DNA of 33,538 nucleotides from Phycisphaerae bacterium (GTDB lineage Bacteria > Planctomycetota > Phycisphaerae > UBA1845 > CAIVHJ01), in NCBI GenBank assembly GCA_022072405.1, contig JAJVHX010000023.1, forward strand, positions 1-33,538, read 5' to 3'. A program made the translations under genes and the position numbers. Below the pieces are notes generated by a model. That model had not been told where the DNA came from, searched no databases, and saw only the letters and a list, made by a program, of their open reading frames with translations. This document shows positions 24,277-32,666 of this stretch, piece by piece (the stretch's first letter is position 1; every line of letters begins with the position of its first letter).

Positions 24277-26247
24277 ATGCTGTCGGTCCATGACGTACTG
24301 GGGCAGGAAGGGCTGATCGCCAAGCGACTGGCGGGTTATGAATTCCGCCCGCAACAGGTGGAGATGGCCAGCGCGGTAACCCACGCTTTCAGCCGCCCGC
24401 AACATCTGGTGGTCGAGGCGGGTACGGGTATCGGCAAGACCTTCGCCTACCTGATACCTGCCATCCTGCGCGTCGCCCAGCACCCGCAACAGCGCATGGT
24501 GATCAGCACCCAGACCATCGCCCTGCAGGAACAACTGCTCAACAAGGACATTCCCTTTCTGAACGCGGTGCTGCCGGTGGAATTCACGGCGGTGTTGATG
24601 AAAGGGAGGGGTAATTACGTGGGCCTGCGGCGACTGGAGCAGACCATTCGCAAGCAGATACACCTCTTCCCGCCGGGCAGCGGCTGGGAGGAGTTGGAAC
24701 GCCTGCAACTGTGGGTAAACCAGACTCAGGATGGTTCACTCAGTGACCTGAATCCCGAACCGGATCTGCGCGTCTGGGAACGCGTTAAGAGTGAACATGG
24801 CAACTGCATGGGTAAACGCTGTCGCCACTACGAGAGCTGCTTTTATCAGAAAGCCCGCCGCCGGGCCAACCATGCCCAGATTCTGGTGGTCAATCACGCC
24901 CTGCTGTGCAGCGACCTGGCGCTACGCCAGCAAGGGGCCAATGTCATCCCTGATTATAACTACCTGGTGATCGATGAAGCACATATGCTCGAGCAGGTGG
25001 CGGGTGATCATCTGGGAGTGACGCTGGGTGAGCGACAGGTGCAGTTTTTATTGCAGTCGTTGTACAACAGCCGCACGGGTCGAGGGTTGCTGGCTGGCTG
25101 GCATTGCGACACCGCCCACGAGCAGGTGCTGCATTGCCAGCAATCCGCCACGGAATTATTTGATACTCTCGACCAGTGGCAGCAGAAGTCCGGCCGTGCC
25201 AATGGCCGCTGGACCGAACCCCCGCCGGTGACCAACACGCTCAGCAGCGGCCTGCGCGATTTGCAGACGGCGCTAGGCCAGATCCGCAACCAGCTCACGG
25301 ATGAAGATGACCTGTTTGAAATCACCAGTGTGCGCGATCGCTGCCAATACCTGGCCGATGCTCTCGATACGCTGCTGACCTGCGGGGGCGATGATCAGGT
25401 CTACTGGATGGAAAGCGAGGGTCGGGTCCGCCGCAATCTCGTGCTGCATGCCCACCCGCTCCATGTCGGTCCGCTGCTGCAGCAGATGCTCTTTGAAGCC
25501 ACGCCCTCCGTGGTGCTTACCTCGGCGACGCTTTCGATCTCACTCGATTCCGAATTTCATTATCTGCGCGAGAGAATCGGCGTGAATGAATGCGAATGTC
25601 TGCGGCTGGATTCACCCTTTGATTTTCGCAGCCAGATGGAACTGCACGTGGAAGCGCATCTGCCGCCACCCAACGCCCCGAATTTCGCCGCCGCCGCCGC
25701 CAAAGCAATTATCCACTATACCCGCCGCACCGCCGGCCGGGCGTTAGTGCTGTTCACCAGCTATCAGCAGATGAATGAAATTGCGGAACTGGTCAAGCCG
25801 GCACTTGCGGAATCCCGGTTGAACCTGCTGGTCCAGGGCCGCAACATGCCCCGCTCACAGATGCTCGAGCAGCTACGGCAACAGCCGCAGACGGTGCTCT
25901 TTGGTGCGGACAGTTTCTGGCAGGGGGTCGATGTGGCGGGTGAGGCGTTACAGAATGTGATGATCGTTAAACTGCCCTTTGCCGCTCCGGATCAGCCCAT
26001 GATCGAAGCACGCATCGAAGCCATCGAGAGCAATGAAGGCAGTGCTTTTTCCGAATATCAACTACCTGAAGCCATCCTGCGTTTTAAGCAGGGTGTGGGC
26101 CGTTTGATCCGTACCACCACCGACCAGGGACTGGTGGTCATTCTGGACAGCCGTATCGTACACAAGTCTTATGGCAAGAAATTTCTCGACGCGTTGCCCC
26201 CCTGCAACCCCATCATTCACCAACGTCAACCGGAAATGGCGGAATAG
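24277..26247 (+). CDS. DinG/XPD-like superfamily 2 helicase, incomplete Fe-S cysteine set
   Basis: 656 residues; GAGGT lies about 7 nt before the ATG. Walker A is G-T-G-I-G-K-T with Lys54, and the DEAH box is V-I-D-E-A-H. The later motifs V-L-T-S-A-T, D-S-F-W-Q-G-V-D and G-V-G-R-L-I-R-T are complete. Three cysteines, 177, 182 and 188, have the C-x4-C-x5-C spacing of the DinG Fe-S cluster. The first ligand, normally in N-Y-L-C, is Gly116 in N-Y-V-G. The enzyme should unwind 5'-tailed or forked DNA in repair; whether it still holds a cluster is open. Confidence 0.92.
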   Translation: MLSVHDVLGQEGLIAKRLAGYEFRPQQVEMASAVTHAFSRPQHLVVEAGTGIGKTFAYLIPAILRVAQHPQQRMVISTQTIALQEQLLNKDIPFLNAVLPVEFTAVLMKGRGNYVGLRRLEQTIRKQIHLFPPGSGWEELERLQLWVNQTQDGSLSDLNPEPDLRVWERVKSEHGNCMGKRCRHYESCFYQKARRRANHAQILVVNHALLCSDLALRQQGANVIPDYNYLVIDEAHMLEQVAGDHLGVTLGERQVQFLLQSLYNSRTGRGLLAGWHCDTAHEQVLHCQQSATELFDTLDQWQQKSGRANGRWTEPPPVTNTLSSGLRDLQTALGQIRNQLTDEDDLFEITSVRDRCQYLADALDTLLTCGGDDQVYWMESEGRVRRNLVLHAHPLHVGPLLQQMLFEATPSVVLTSATLSISLDSEFHYLRERIGVNECECLRLDSPFDFRSQMELHVEAHLPPPNAPNFAAAAAKAIIHYTRRTAGRALVLFTSYQQMNEIAELVKPALAESRLNLLVQGRNMPRSQMLEQLRQQPQTVLFGADSFWQGVDVAGEALQNVMIVKLPFAAPDQPMIEARIEAIESNEGSAFSEYQLPEAILRFKQGVGRLIRTTTDQGLVVILDSRIVHKSYGKKFLDALPPCNPIIHQRQPEMAE

Positions 26248-26304
26248 CTCCGCTTGCAGCAGTTTAACTTCGTGTGTACCGCTATTGGTACAATAACGCG
26301 GGCA

Positions 26305-26411
26305 ACGGCTGTGTCAGCCGTGAAAAAACCGGTGACGAGACACTGCTCACTGAACGTGGTACGCCACGGGCTCTCTATCAGGCGGTCCAATAAAAATGAA
26401 ACCGTTCTAGT
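26305..26411. repeat. Two-hairpin dispersed repeat, copy A
   Basis: Hairpin ACGGCTG-TGT-CAGCCGT (26305-26321) is followed by a 51-nt tail (26361-26411). The tail matches 30828-30878 at about 44 of 51 positions, including T-A-A-A-A-A-T-G-A-A-A-C-C and C-T-A-G-T at its end. The tail's CTAG contains the stop codon of the protease gene on the - strand. Confidence 0.75.
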
Positions 26412-28659
26412 TGGTCACTACCGCCGGCGTAGTCGTATTGGAGTTTTCGCCCAGGCGAACTTTGTCCATCTGTTCCAGGCCGTACTGTTTGAGCAACTGC
26501 ACCCGTAAAATCAGCAGCGCCGTTTCCAGCTGATAATCCACTTCCGGATAAGCAATTTCCGGCAAATCCAGTTCCGTCGGCTGGGTCTGCGTTCCTGCCA
26601 CGGGCTGGCTGGCTGGCGCACTCGTAGCAGGTGCCGTTGTGGTCGTCTGCTGCGCTTCGGTGAGCGCATCCTTGGGCACGGTGCCGATCACATCCGCCTT
26701 ACGCCACAATGACCAGACCTTGATGGCTTCCCGGGGCACGAGTGTCACCGCAATATCCGGTTCCACACCCCAGATTTCCGATTCCGGAGTCTTGTGCAGG
26801 CAGCGGCCGGAGGGGAGATAATAATAGGCGGTAGTCAACTTCAAGTGGGCGTTGGAACTGCCCATGGGAATCAGATTCTGTACGCTGCCCTTGCCGAAGG
26901 AACGTTCGCCGACAATGATCGCCCGGCCATGATCCTTGAGCGCTCCGGAAACAATTTCCGACGCACTGGCACTTTGGTCATTGATCAACACCACCATGGG
27001 CAGATCTCGAAACAGACCGTTGACTTCACTGTTCTTGACAAATTCCTCGCTACGCAGCCCGCGGGTACTGACGATGGTTTTATCGCGCGGCAGGAAGAGT
27101 TCTGACATCTCGATAGCGGATCGCAGCAATCCGCCGGGGTTAAAGCGCAAATCAAAAACCACGGCCCGCACCCCATTCGATTGTAACTGGTTCAGCACCC
27201 GCTTCAATTCGGACACCGTGTTATCTGCAAAATTGGTGATCCGCACGTAACCGATTTTATAGGTCGGATCGATCATGTAATCCCAGGTCTCTGAGTGGTT
27301 GACCCGCTGCCAACCCTTGACCGAGACGATCTGGATTTCCTGGCGGGTGAGTTTGACATCAAAAGTCTGCTCCGTACTGGGGCGATGGACAGTTAACGTA
27401 ACGTCAGTACCGACCGCCCCGGTAATCTTGTTCACCGCGCCGATCAGGGTGATATTTTCTGTGGATTCGCCATCTATGTGCGTGATGAGATCTTCGGATT
27501 GAATGCCTGCGCGAAAGGCCGGCGTATCCTCCAGGGGCGAAGAAACGGTCAGCCGGCCCTGATCCAGAATGATCTGGATGCCGACACCGATAAAATGGCC
27601 CTGGGTCTGTTTTTCGAACTCCGAGAAATCGGCCGGCCAGATCATGGAGGTGAATTGATCCAGGCTGCCCAACGCTCCTTCGATGTATTCATAAATGATC
27701 AGTTCGGGCGGCAGGTCCACCGTCTGGCTGTTGATCTTCAGCACATTGCGCAGCACATCGCGCGAGGTGGTATAACTGAAATCCGCTTCATCCTTGATCC
27801 GTTCCAGCCGCCGGCTGATCCGGCTGACGAATTGTTCCTTTTTATCCGCTTCCGCCAGATTCGAGAATTGCAGGCTCATCGAAGGACTTTGCGCGATATA
27901 GAGCAGTTTTTTCAAGGCCGCCGTGGTCATCGTCCGGAAATCGGCTTCGGAGACGTACCCGGAATGAATCCGCCATAAAACATCTTCACCCATTTTCTGG
28001 GTGATTCCGCGTAATCGATCCCGCCAGTTGAATTCGGCACTGTACAGCGCATCCAGTCGAGCGTGCGCTATACTTTCGTCCAGACGATCTTTGTAGTAGG
28101 TGGATTTGGGATCGAACAGGCAGAGCCGATCATACAGATCAGTGGCTACCCGCCAATCACCACTCTCCAGCGACCGGGTCGCCTGGGCGTCAACCTGATC
28201 ATGAATTTCCTGCACCCAGGGCTCGCGAAGAAATTCCTTGGTGTCCGTGGTGCTGTGCATGGCATCGATGACATATCCCAGCGCGTCGGACCATTGGCTC
28301 TGGGATTGGGCATGTTTGGCCCGCAGAATTAATTGATCGCACTGCTGCGTCTGCAGCTCGGCGCGTTGCTGATTAAAATTCTTGAGCTGATCCATCCAGG
28401 CGACCAGGTCCCGGTAACTGTCGCGCTGGGGATTAGATTCGACGATGCGGATCAGGGAGTCGCGAGCCTGATCAAACTCACCGGCAGCGATGTAGCGGTC
28501 AAATCCGGCGGCCCACAGCGGTTCGCTGGCAGTCGCTTCTGCAACCGGCGAAGTCGTCGGAACTGCTTCCTGGGCCACCACCGGCCACACGATTGCCGAC
28601 ATCCAAATGCTACAGCAGAACAGCAGTCGAAAATTACCTCGTAACCCATTCCTGTTCAT
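26407..28659 (-). CDS. C-terminal processing peptidase, S41 family, with PDZ domain
   Basis: 750 residues. The ATG at 28659 has GGGAG 6 nt upstream; a longer frame to 28794 would put 45 residues before the signal peptide. Residues 1-28 are a Sec signal peptide with likely cleavage after V-V-A. A helical region resembling TPR repeats (about 40-330) precedes the PDZ domain (about 355-440, beginning G-V-G-I-Q-I). The peptidase domain has catalytic Ser565 in Q-S-A-S-A-S-E and Lys590 in S-F-G-K-G, 25 residues apart as in D1 CtpA. It should cleave periplasmic proteins at their C-termini. The large N-terminal region is longer than in ordinary Ctp proteins. Confidence 0.93.
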   Translation of the reverse strand: MNRNGLRGNFRLLFCCSIWMSAIVWPVVAQEAVPTTSPVAEATASEPLWAAGFDRYIAAGEFDQARDSLIRIVESNPQRDSYRDLVAWMDQLKNFNQQRAELQTQQCDQLILRAKHAQSQSQWSDALGYVIDAMHSTTDTKEFLREPWVQEIHDQVDAQATRSLESGDWRVATDLYDRLCLFDPKSTYYKDRLDESIAHARLDALYSAEFNWRDRLRGITQKMGEDVLWRIHSGYVSEADFRTMTTAALKKLLYIAQSPSMSLQFSNLAEADKKEQFVSRISRRLERIKDEADFSYTTSRDVLRNVLKINSQTVDLPPELIIYEYIEGALGSLDQFTSMIWPADFSEFEKQTQGHFIGVGIQIILDQGRLTVSSPLEDTPAFRAGIQSEDLITHIDGESTENITLIGAVNKITGAVGTDVTLTVHRPSTEQTFDVKLTRQEIQIVSVKGWQRVNHSETWDYMIDPTYKIGYVRITNFADNTVSELKRVLNQLQSNGVRAVVFDLRFNPGGLLRSAIEMSELFLPRDKTIVSTRGLRSEEFVKNSEVNGLFRDLPMVVLINDQSASASEIVSGALKDHGRAIIVGERSFGKGSVQNLIPMGSSNAHLKLTTAYYYLPSGRCLHKTPESEIWGVEPDIAVTLVPREAIKVWSLWRKADVIGTVPKDALTEAQQTTTTAPATSAPASQPVAGTQTQPTELDLPEIAYPEVDYQLETALLILRVQLLKQYGLEQMDKVRLGENSNTTTPAVVTN

Positions 28660-28957
28660 GCGGCACTCCCAAATGAATAATACAAACCGCCGAGAAAGTG
28701 TAAGCCAACAACACCCCGTAAACATAGGCAACACAACACCATCTTCAGCACCCGTCGCTTTCTGAATTTCGGCAAGCGGCGGGGTTGGATTCATCGAAAT
28801 TATAAGGACGCTCGGAGCACATTTCCAACCTTGCTACCGTTAAATTCATTGACCGCAACAAGATATAATATATTTCGAGCTGCCTGCCGGTTAAACGAAA
28901 ATTTACCCGTGCTGGACCTAGCCGAAATAATCCGAGTCGCGTAACGTAGAGTCGGCT
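28660..28957. other. Divergent spacer between protease and repeat-protein operon
   Basis: No gene is seen. A perfect TATAAT at 28864-28869 (+ strand) could drive the operon that starts at 28958, with a leader of about 80 nt. The nearby TTGACC is too close to serve as its -35 box. Confidence 0.35.
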
Positions 28958-29215
28958 ATGGACTCCATTGATTTCTTTCATTTATACCGCCAGCTGCTGG
29001 CTCTGGTTTGCGGAATTTATGCAGTGATCCAGACCCTGTTTGTATTGCAGCGCTGGTTGCAACCGCCGGCGGGAGAGCATCGGGCCCAGGCCATGCTCCG
29101 CCGTTATGCCCTGACCTTGTTCTGGAGAACCCGCTGGCAGGTATTCGGCTTGGATATACTGATTATTATTTTTCTCATGATGCTGATCCTGTGGCTGTTT
29201 AAATTACATCACTAA
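28958..29215 (+). CDS. Small two-segment membrane protein
   Basis: 85 residues with two hydrophobic segments, about 13-31 and 64-81, joined by a basic loop that should be cytoplasmic (W-L-Q-P-P, then R-R-Y-A-L-T-L-F-W-R-T-R-W). No cysteine pair or catalytic motif is seen. It starts a three-gene operon and is 13 nt from the next start. I do not recognise the family. Confidence 0.65.
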   Translation: MDSIDFFHLYRQLLALVCGIYAVIQTLFVLQRWLQPPAGEHRAQAMLRRYALTLFWRTRWQVFGLDILIIIFLMMLILWLFKLHH

Positions 29216-29228
29216 AGGGATTTTATCT

Positions 29229-30104
29229 TTGAACGATACCCCTCCAGCGAACGACCCGGTCGATTCTCTCAGCCAGTTGCCGCGCGACGAACTGCGCGCC
29301 TACGCCGAGCAACTGGGTCTGGAAGCCGCTCCTAAAGCGGAGTGCGGTGAACTACTCCGCCTGATTCGCGAACGTCAGGAATTGATAACCACGCTGGATC
29401 GCGGGCTGCTGCTGGAAATCTGTGCCTGGGCCCGTATTCCGGTCCGAGCTTCCTCCGAGATGGAAGAACTGGTCCGCCTGATCTGCAAAAACCACAAAAT
29501 GCGCTTCCACGGACTGAGTGATCGCGCCTTGCTGGTGCTCTGTCGTCTGCGCGGCGCCACGATCACGCCACCAGCCAAACGCGAAGCGCTGATGGCGGCG
29601 TTGCACGATCAGGAAAGCTGGGGAGACTATTTCCGCCGCAAACTCCGCCGCAGCGTCGGTTCACTGATAACCCAGATGATTACCGGTGATGAAGATCCTG
29701 CCGATCAGAAAGCCCCCTATCAATTTCTGCCCGATGCCCCCACCGAGCCCGCGACGAACTACCCACGCCTGAAAGAGCAACTCGAAGAAGACGGTATCGT
29801 CGGTGGCATATCACGTCGTCTGCGCGGGGTAGCGGATGATTATGTTCGTGAAAAACTGGATGAAATTGAACGGCGTATCGATCGTAAGCTTGATGAAATC
29901 GATAAACGCATGGGGGAATGGCGGGATCGTGAAATTCGCAACCGCTTGACTATCATCAAAGTGACATTATTGGCCTCCGTTGTTGTCGCTTTATTCAGTT
30001 TAGGCTATGATTACCTGCAGTCGCGGATGCCTCCGCCATCGGCAGCAGTATCCGGTTCGGCTGCTCAGCCTGCTGATCAGCCCAGCCCCGATGAGGACCA
30101 CTAA
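29229..30104 (+). CDS. Three-repeat, coiled-coil protein with C-terminal membrane anchor
   Basis: 291 residues from a TTG with AAAGGG about 9 nt upstream. Residues 17-52, 56-91 and 96-129 are three copies of a helical repeat of about 36 residues, each opening L-x-R/D-x-x-L-x-x-L/I/C and ending in a second amphipathic helix. This is reminiscent of SAP or Rho-N-terminal motifs that bind nucleic acid. Residues 200-235 form a charged coiled coil, 241-262 one membrane segment, and the last 25 residues a Pro/Ser/Ala-rich tail, probably outside. Its start is 13 nt after the small membrane protein and its end 3 nt before the Clp-N gene. The function is unknown; linking membrane to DNA or RNA is a guess. 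Confidence 0.72.
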   Translation: MNDTPPANDPVDSLSQLPRDELRAYAEQLGLEAAPKAECGELLRLIRERQELITTLDRGLLLEICAWARIPVRASSEMEELVRLICKNHKMRFHGLSDRALLVLCRLRGATITPPAKREALMAALHDQESWGDYFRRKLRRSVGSLITQMITGDEDPADQKAPYQFLPDAPTEPATNYPRLKEQLEEDGIVGGISRRLRGVADDYVREKLDEIERRIDRKLDEIDKRMGEWRDREIRNRLTIIKVTLLASVVVALFSLGYDYLQSRMPPPSAAVSGSAAQPADQPSPDEDH

Positions 30105-30107
30105 CAG

Positions 30108-30560
30108 ATGTATGAGCGTTTTAGTAAACCCGCTGAAAATGTCATCAAATCCGCCCACCACATCGCTCGTGAGTATGACCAGGAATGGGTCGGCACCGAG
30201 CACATTCTGCTCGCCATACTGAAGGAATCCTCGGGCCGGGGAGCTCAAATCCTTGAAAACCGCGGGGTTAACTACGTCAAACTTAAAGCGCTGGTGGATA
30301 CCCTGGTGCGTCAAAGCTTGGAAGAGACTTGGGTGTTGGGACGGCTGCCCGGCACGCCCCATTTTCGTAATGTGATCTCACTGGCTATACAAGCGGCGCA
30401 GAAGTTCGGTGACAAGGAAGTCGGCACTGAGCATTTATTGCTTGCTCTGCTGAAGGAAAAGGGATCAGTTGCCTATAACGCGCTCAAAAAGCTGGGTGTC
30501 CGCTTTCAGGATATTGAACAGGAGCTTTCCAACGAGCCGCCCGCCGCACCTTCATCCTGA
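30108..30560 (+). CDS. Stand-alone double Clp N-terminal domain protein
   Basis: 150 residues made of two Clp-N repeats with the marks V-G-T-E-H-I-L-L-A-I-L (28-38) and V-G-T-E-H-L-L-L-A-L-L (105-115). This is the adaptor- and substrate-binding domain of ClpA/ClpC, but no ATPase domain follows, so it cannot unfold proteins by itself. It may bind ClpC adaptors, act as a decoy, or recognise phospho-arginine-like degrons; none of these can be shown here. It sits 3 nt after the membrane-anchored repeat protein, and the two are probably made together. Confidence 0.88.
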   Translation: MYERFSKPAENVIKSAHHIAREYDQEWVGTEHILLAILKESSGRGAQILENRGVNYVKLKALVDTLVRQSLEETWVLGRLPGTPHFRNVISLAIQAAQKFGDKEVGTEHLLLALLKEKGSVAYNALKKLGVRFQDIEQELSNEPPAAPSS

Positions 30561-30931
30561 TTCAGGTTGATAGCCAGCAGCCGTTCATTCATCTTCGCCA
30601 TTTTATCTGGTTCCGCCATTCTCGCTTATTGAGTGCGCCTCAAGCTCTTGAGGTGAAATTGCCGATTTTCCAGACATCAGCCTGGAGATTTTGCCAGCGG
30701 CAATGAACTGTGACTGATGCTAGAGCGGATTCGTGTTAATTGTTCCGTGGTGTGAGAGTGGTGTGTGCCACGGCTGTACCAGCCGTGGTGGAGGACCGCA
30801 ATCCCGCACGGCTCACAGAGCCGCGACACGCCACGGGGTCTCGATCAGGCGGATCCATAAAAATGAAACCTCTCTAGTGATTGCCATAGAAGTATCGAAC
30901 TGATGATTTTACCCTCTCCCGGATCCCGGTT
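30561..30931. other. Gene-free spacer with palindromes
   Basis: CCTCAAG-CT-CTTGAGG (30638-30653) is a perfect 7-bp inverted repeat about 80 nt after the Clp-N stop, without a T-run. The two-hairpin repeat copy B fills 30762-30878. No gene is seen. Confidence 0.5.
30762..30878. repeat. Two-hairpin dispersed repeat, copy B (best preserved)
   Basis: Hairpin 1 is CCACGGCTG-TAC-CAGCCGTGG (30768-30788, 9-bp stem). Hairpin 2 is CGGCTC-ACA-GAGCCG (30809-30823). A 51-nt tail at 30828-30878 follows and is shared with copy A. Each part recurs elsewhere in the window. Confidence 0.78.
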
Positions 30932-31738
30932 ATGAAACCTGCTGCCATATTTGGAATCACGGATAAATCGACGCAGCCGGAGGTCTCGGTGGAGATGCCG
31001 CCTGCGGAGGGCGACCTGCGAGCCCAGTTGCGTGAAGCTCAGAAGCTCGCAGTCATGGGCACGACGCTGGCCATGATCGCCCACGAATATAACAACTTCT
31101 TTGCCCCGGTAGTCAGTTACGCTCAATACGCCCTGGAAAAGGATGACACCGAACTGATGCGCAAGACGCTGCGGGTGATGCTGCAGCAATATGAAGGAAT
31201 TCGTTCCATGTCAGATCGGGTGCTGGGGCTGGCCCGGGGCGATCAGCAGCATGTCGAAGCGGTGCTGGTGCGCAATTTGATCGAAGATGCGGTGGCTTGT
31301 CTCGGACGACAACTCAGCAAAGACAGCATCACGCTGGATCTGCAGATCGATCCCACCCTGACGGTGCGCGGCAACTATAATCAGTTGCAGCAGGTGTTTT
31401 TCAATCTGGTACTCAATGCCCGCCAGGCTTTGCTGGAGCGCGGCGGCAAAATTCGCATCACCGCTACTCCGTTATCCGATCAGCGCATCAGCATCCAGGT
31501 GAAAGACAGCGGCCATGGCATGAAACCGGATTACCTCGAAAAAATCTTTCAGCCTTTTTTCACCACCCGCCGCAATGAATCCAAACGGGAAAAACGCGGC
31601 ATCGGGCTGGGGCTGGCGGTTTGCAAGCAGATCATCGAGGACCATCTGGGCATGATCCAGGCCGAAAGTATTGAAAACTCCGGTACCACCATCACCATCA
31701 CCCTCCCCGCCTATCCAGATATACTGCCTTCCTGTTGA
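30932..31738 (+). CDS. Soluble sensor histidine kinase without a sensor domain
   Basis: 268 residues. The phospho-accepting H-box is I-A-H-E-Y-N-N with His51. The ATPase domain has the N-box N-L-V-L-N-A-R-Q-A-L, G1 D-S-G-H-G-M, F-box F-Q-P-F-F-T-T and G2 G-I-G-L-G-L. Only about 35 residues precede the H-box region, with no membrane segment and no PAS or GAF domain, so input must come from a partner protein. No response regulator is next to it. The layout resembles NtrB-like cytoplasmic kinases. Confidence 0.92.
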   Translation: MKPAAIFGITDKSTQPEVSVEMPPAEGDLRAQLREAQKLAVMGTTLAMIAHEYNNFFAPVVSYAQYALEKDDTELMRKTLRVMLQQYEGIRSMSDRVLGLARGDQQHVEAVLVRNLIEDAVACLGRQLSKDSITLDLQIDPTLTVRGNYNQLQQVFFNLVLNARQALLERGGKIRITATPLSDQRISIQVKDSGHGMKPDYLEKIFQPFFTTRRNESKREKRGIGLGLAVCKQIIEDHLGMIQAESIENSGTTITITLPAYPDILPSC

Positions 31739-31759
31739 TTACGTGATTATGATTTCTAT

Positions 31760-31787
31760 TTGACTGGCTTTTTTCCGGTAGTATATT
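31760..31787 (+). promoter_or_regulatory. Promoter of the interrupted secreted-protein gene
   Basis: TTGACT (31760-31765) and TATATT (31782-31787) are 16 nt apart. Transcription would begin near 31794, so the TTG at 31760 cannot be the start codon and the ATG at 31844 is favoured. Confidence 0.6.
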
Positions 31788-31843
31788 TTAACTTGAGTAA
31801 ATCACCCACCTCGATATTTAATTACATACAAGGGCATAACTCC

Positions 31844-32326
31844 ATGAATAAGTATACGGTCCAACTGTTAAGTATTATTTGGTTGTTGTCATTTTCACCA
31901 AGTATATTAAATGCTCAACCAGATGAAGGTATTACCCCACCATCAAACTTTACCTACAACTATCCGATTTTTCATTACCGACTTGCTGGGCTGGTCTGGA
32001 ATGATATGGGATTGGCCTTAATCGTTCAATTGGAAGCGGAAGATGCCTTGATACTGATTACCATACCGAAGTGTGCATTTACAGAAGATCAACAATTAAT
32101 ATTGCGGTCATCATATTCAGCGGATGAATTTGGTAATATCAATTACGAAGATGGCAACAGTATTCGTGTTGAATGCGAGGGTAATATTGATTCTTGCATT
32201 GCCTATATCACCAAGCCATCAGATTATCCCGAAGTATACCAGTCAAATTCTAACATGAGCGCATTAATAGCCTCCCCGAGTGATGTTGAAACTGAAATAA
32301 TTGCCGTAGATTCGACTACTGGATAA
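31844..32326 (+). CDS. Secreted protein of unknown family, ended by an in-frame TAA
   Basis: 160 residues from an ATG with AAGGG 9 nt upstream. A Sec signal peptide spans residues 1 to about 24 (cleavage after L-N-A). The mature part is beta-rich and contains three cysteines (I-P-K-C-A, V-E-C-E-G, D-S-C-I-A). Base composition is much richer in A and T than the rest of the window. The TAA at 32324 is followed by 105 further open codons in the same frame, so this product is probably a truncated version of a protein of about 266 residues. No similarity is recognised. Confidence 0.6.
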   Translation: MNKYTVQLLSIIWLLSFSPSILNAQPDEGITPPSNFTYNYPIFHYRLAGLVWNDMGLALIVQLEAEDALILITIPKCAFTEDQQLILRSSYSADEFGNINYEDGNSIRVECEGNIDSCIAYITKPSDYPEVYQSNSNMSALIASPSDVETEIIAVDSTTG

Positions 32327-32644
32327 TTCGTTATCGTTATCGCCGATTATTTTTGTATAGACATTTCGAACACTATTGGCAACCAAGGCGATGAGCAAGT
32401 TATTTTTACATCAAATCAGTCAAGAACCACGAAGTCAGTTATTGGTCAAACGCACGATATAACCCATTGTGGTGAATGTCATTCGTCTCACTGTCGCGTA
32501 ATTTACGAAGATGTTGAGGTGGAAGGCCAGATACGTAGAATTGTATGGAATATCAGTTGTACATTGGATTGCCGGTATACTGATGGACCGCTGGATAGCG
32601 ATTGTCCATCCTATTCAATGATTAACGTGAATGACTTATTCTAA
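32327..32644 (+). pseudogene. In-frame continuation of the secreted protein after a stop codon
   Basis: This frame is open for 105 codons directly after the TAA at 32324-32326 and ends at TAA 32642-32644. The encoded segment is protein-like: a hydrophobic strand (F-V-I-V-I-A-D-Y-F-C), then H-C-G-E-C-H-S-S-H-C and several later cysteines. It has no start codon with a ribosome-binding site. The simplest reading is that one substitution created the TAA. Readthrough or a sequencing error are alternatives. Confidence 0.55.
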
Positions 32645-32666
32645 TTTTTCTGGTCGCCAGCAATAA

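Noticed and set aside
28745..28981. Small - strand gene in the spacer after the protease start
   Set aside because: It overlaps both the divergent promoter region and the next gene start, and shows no protein-like pattern.
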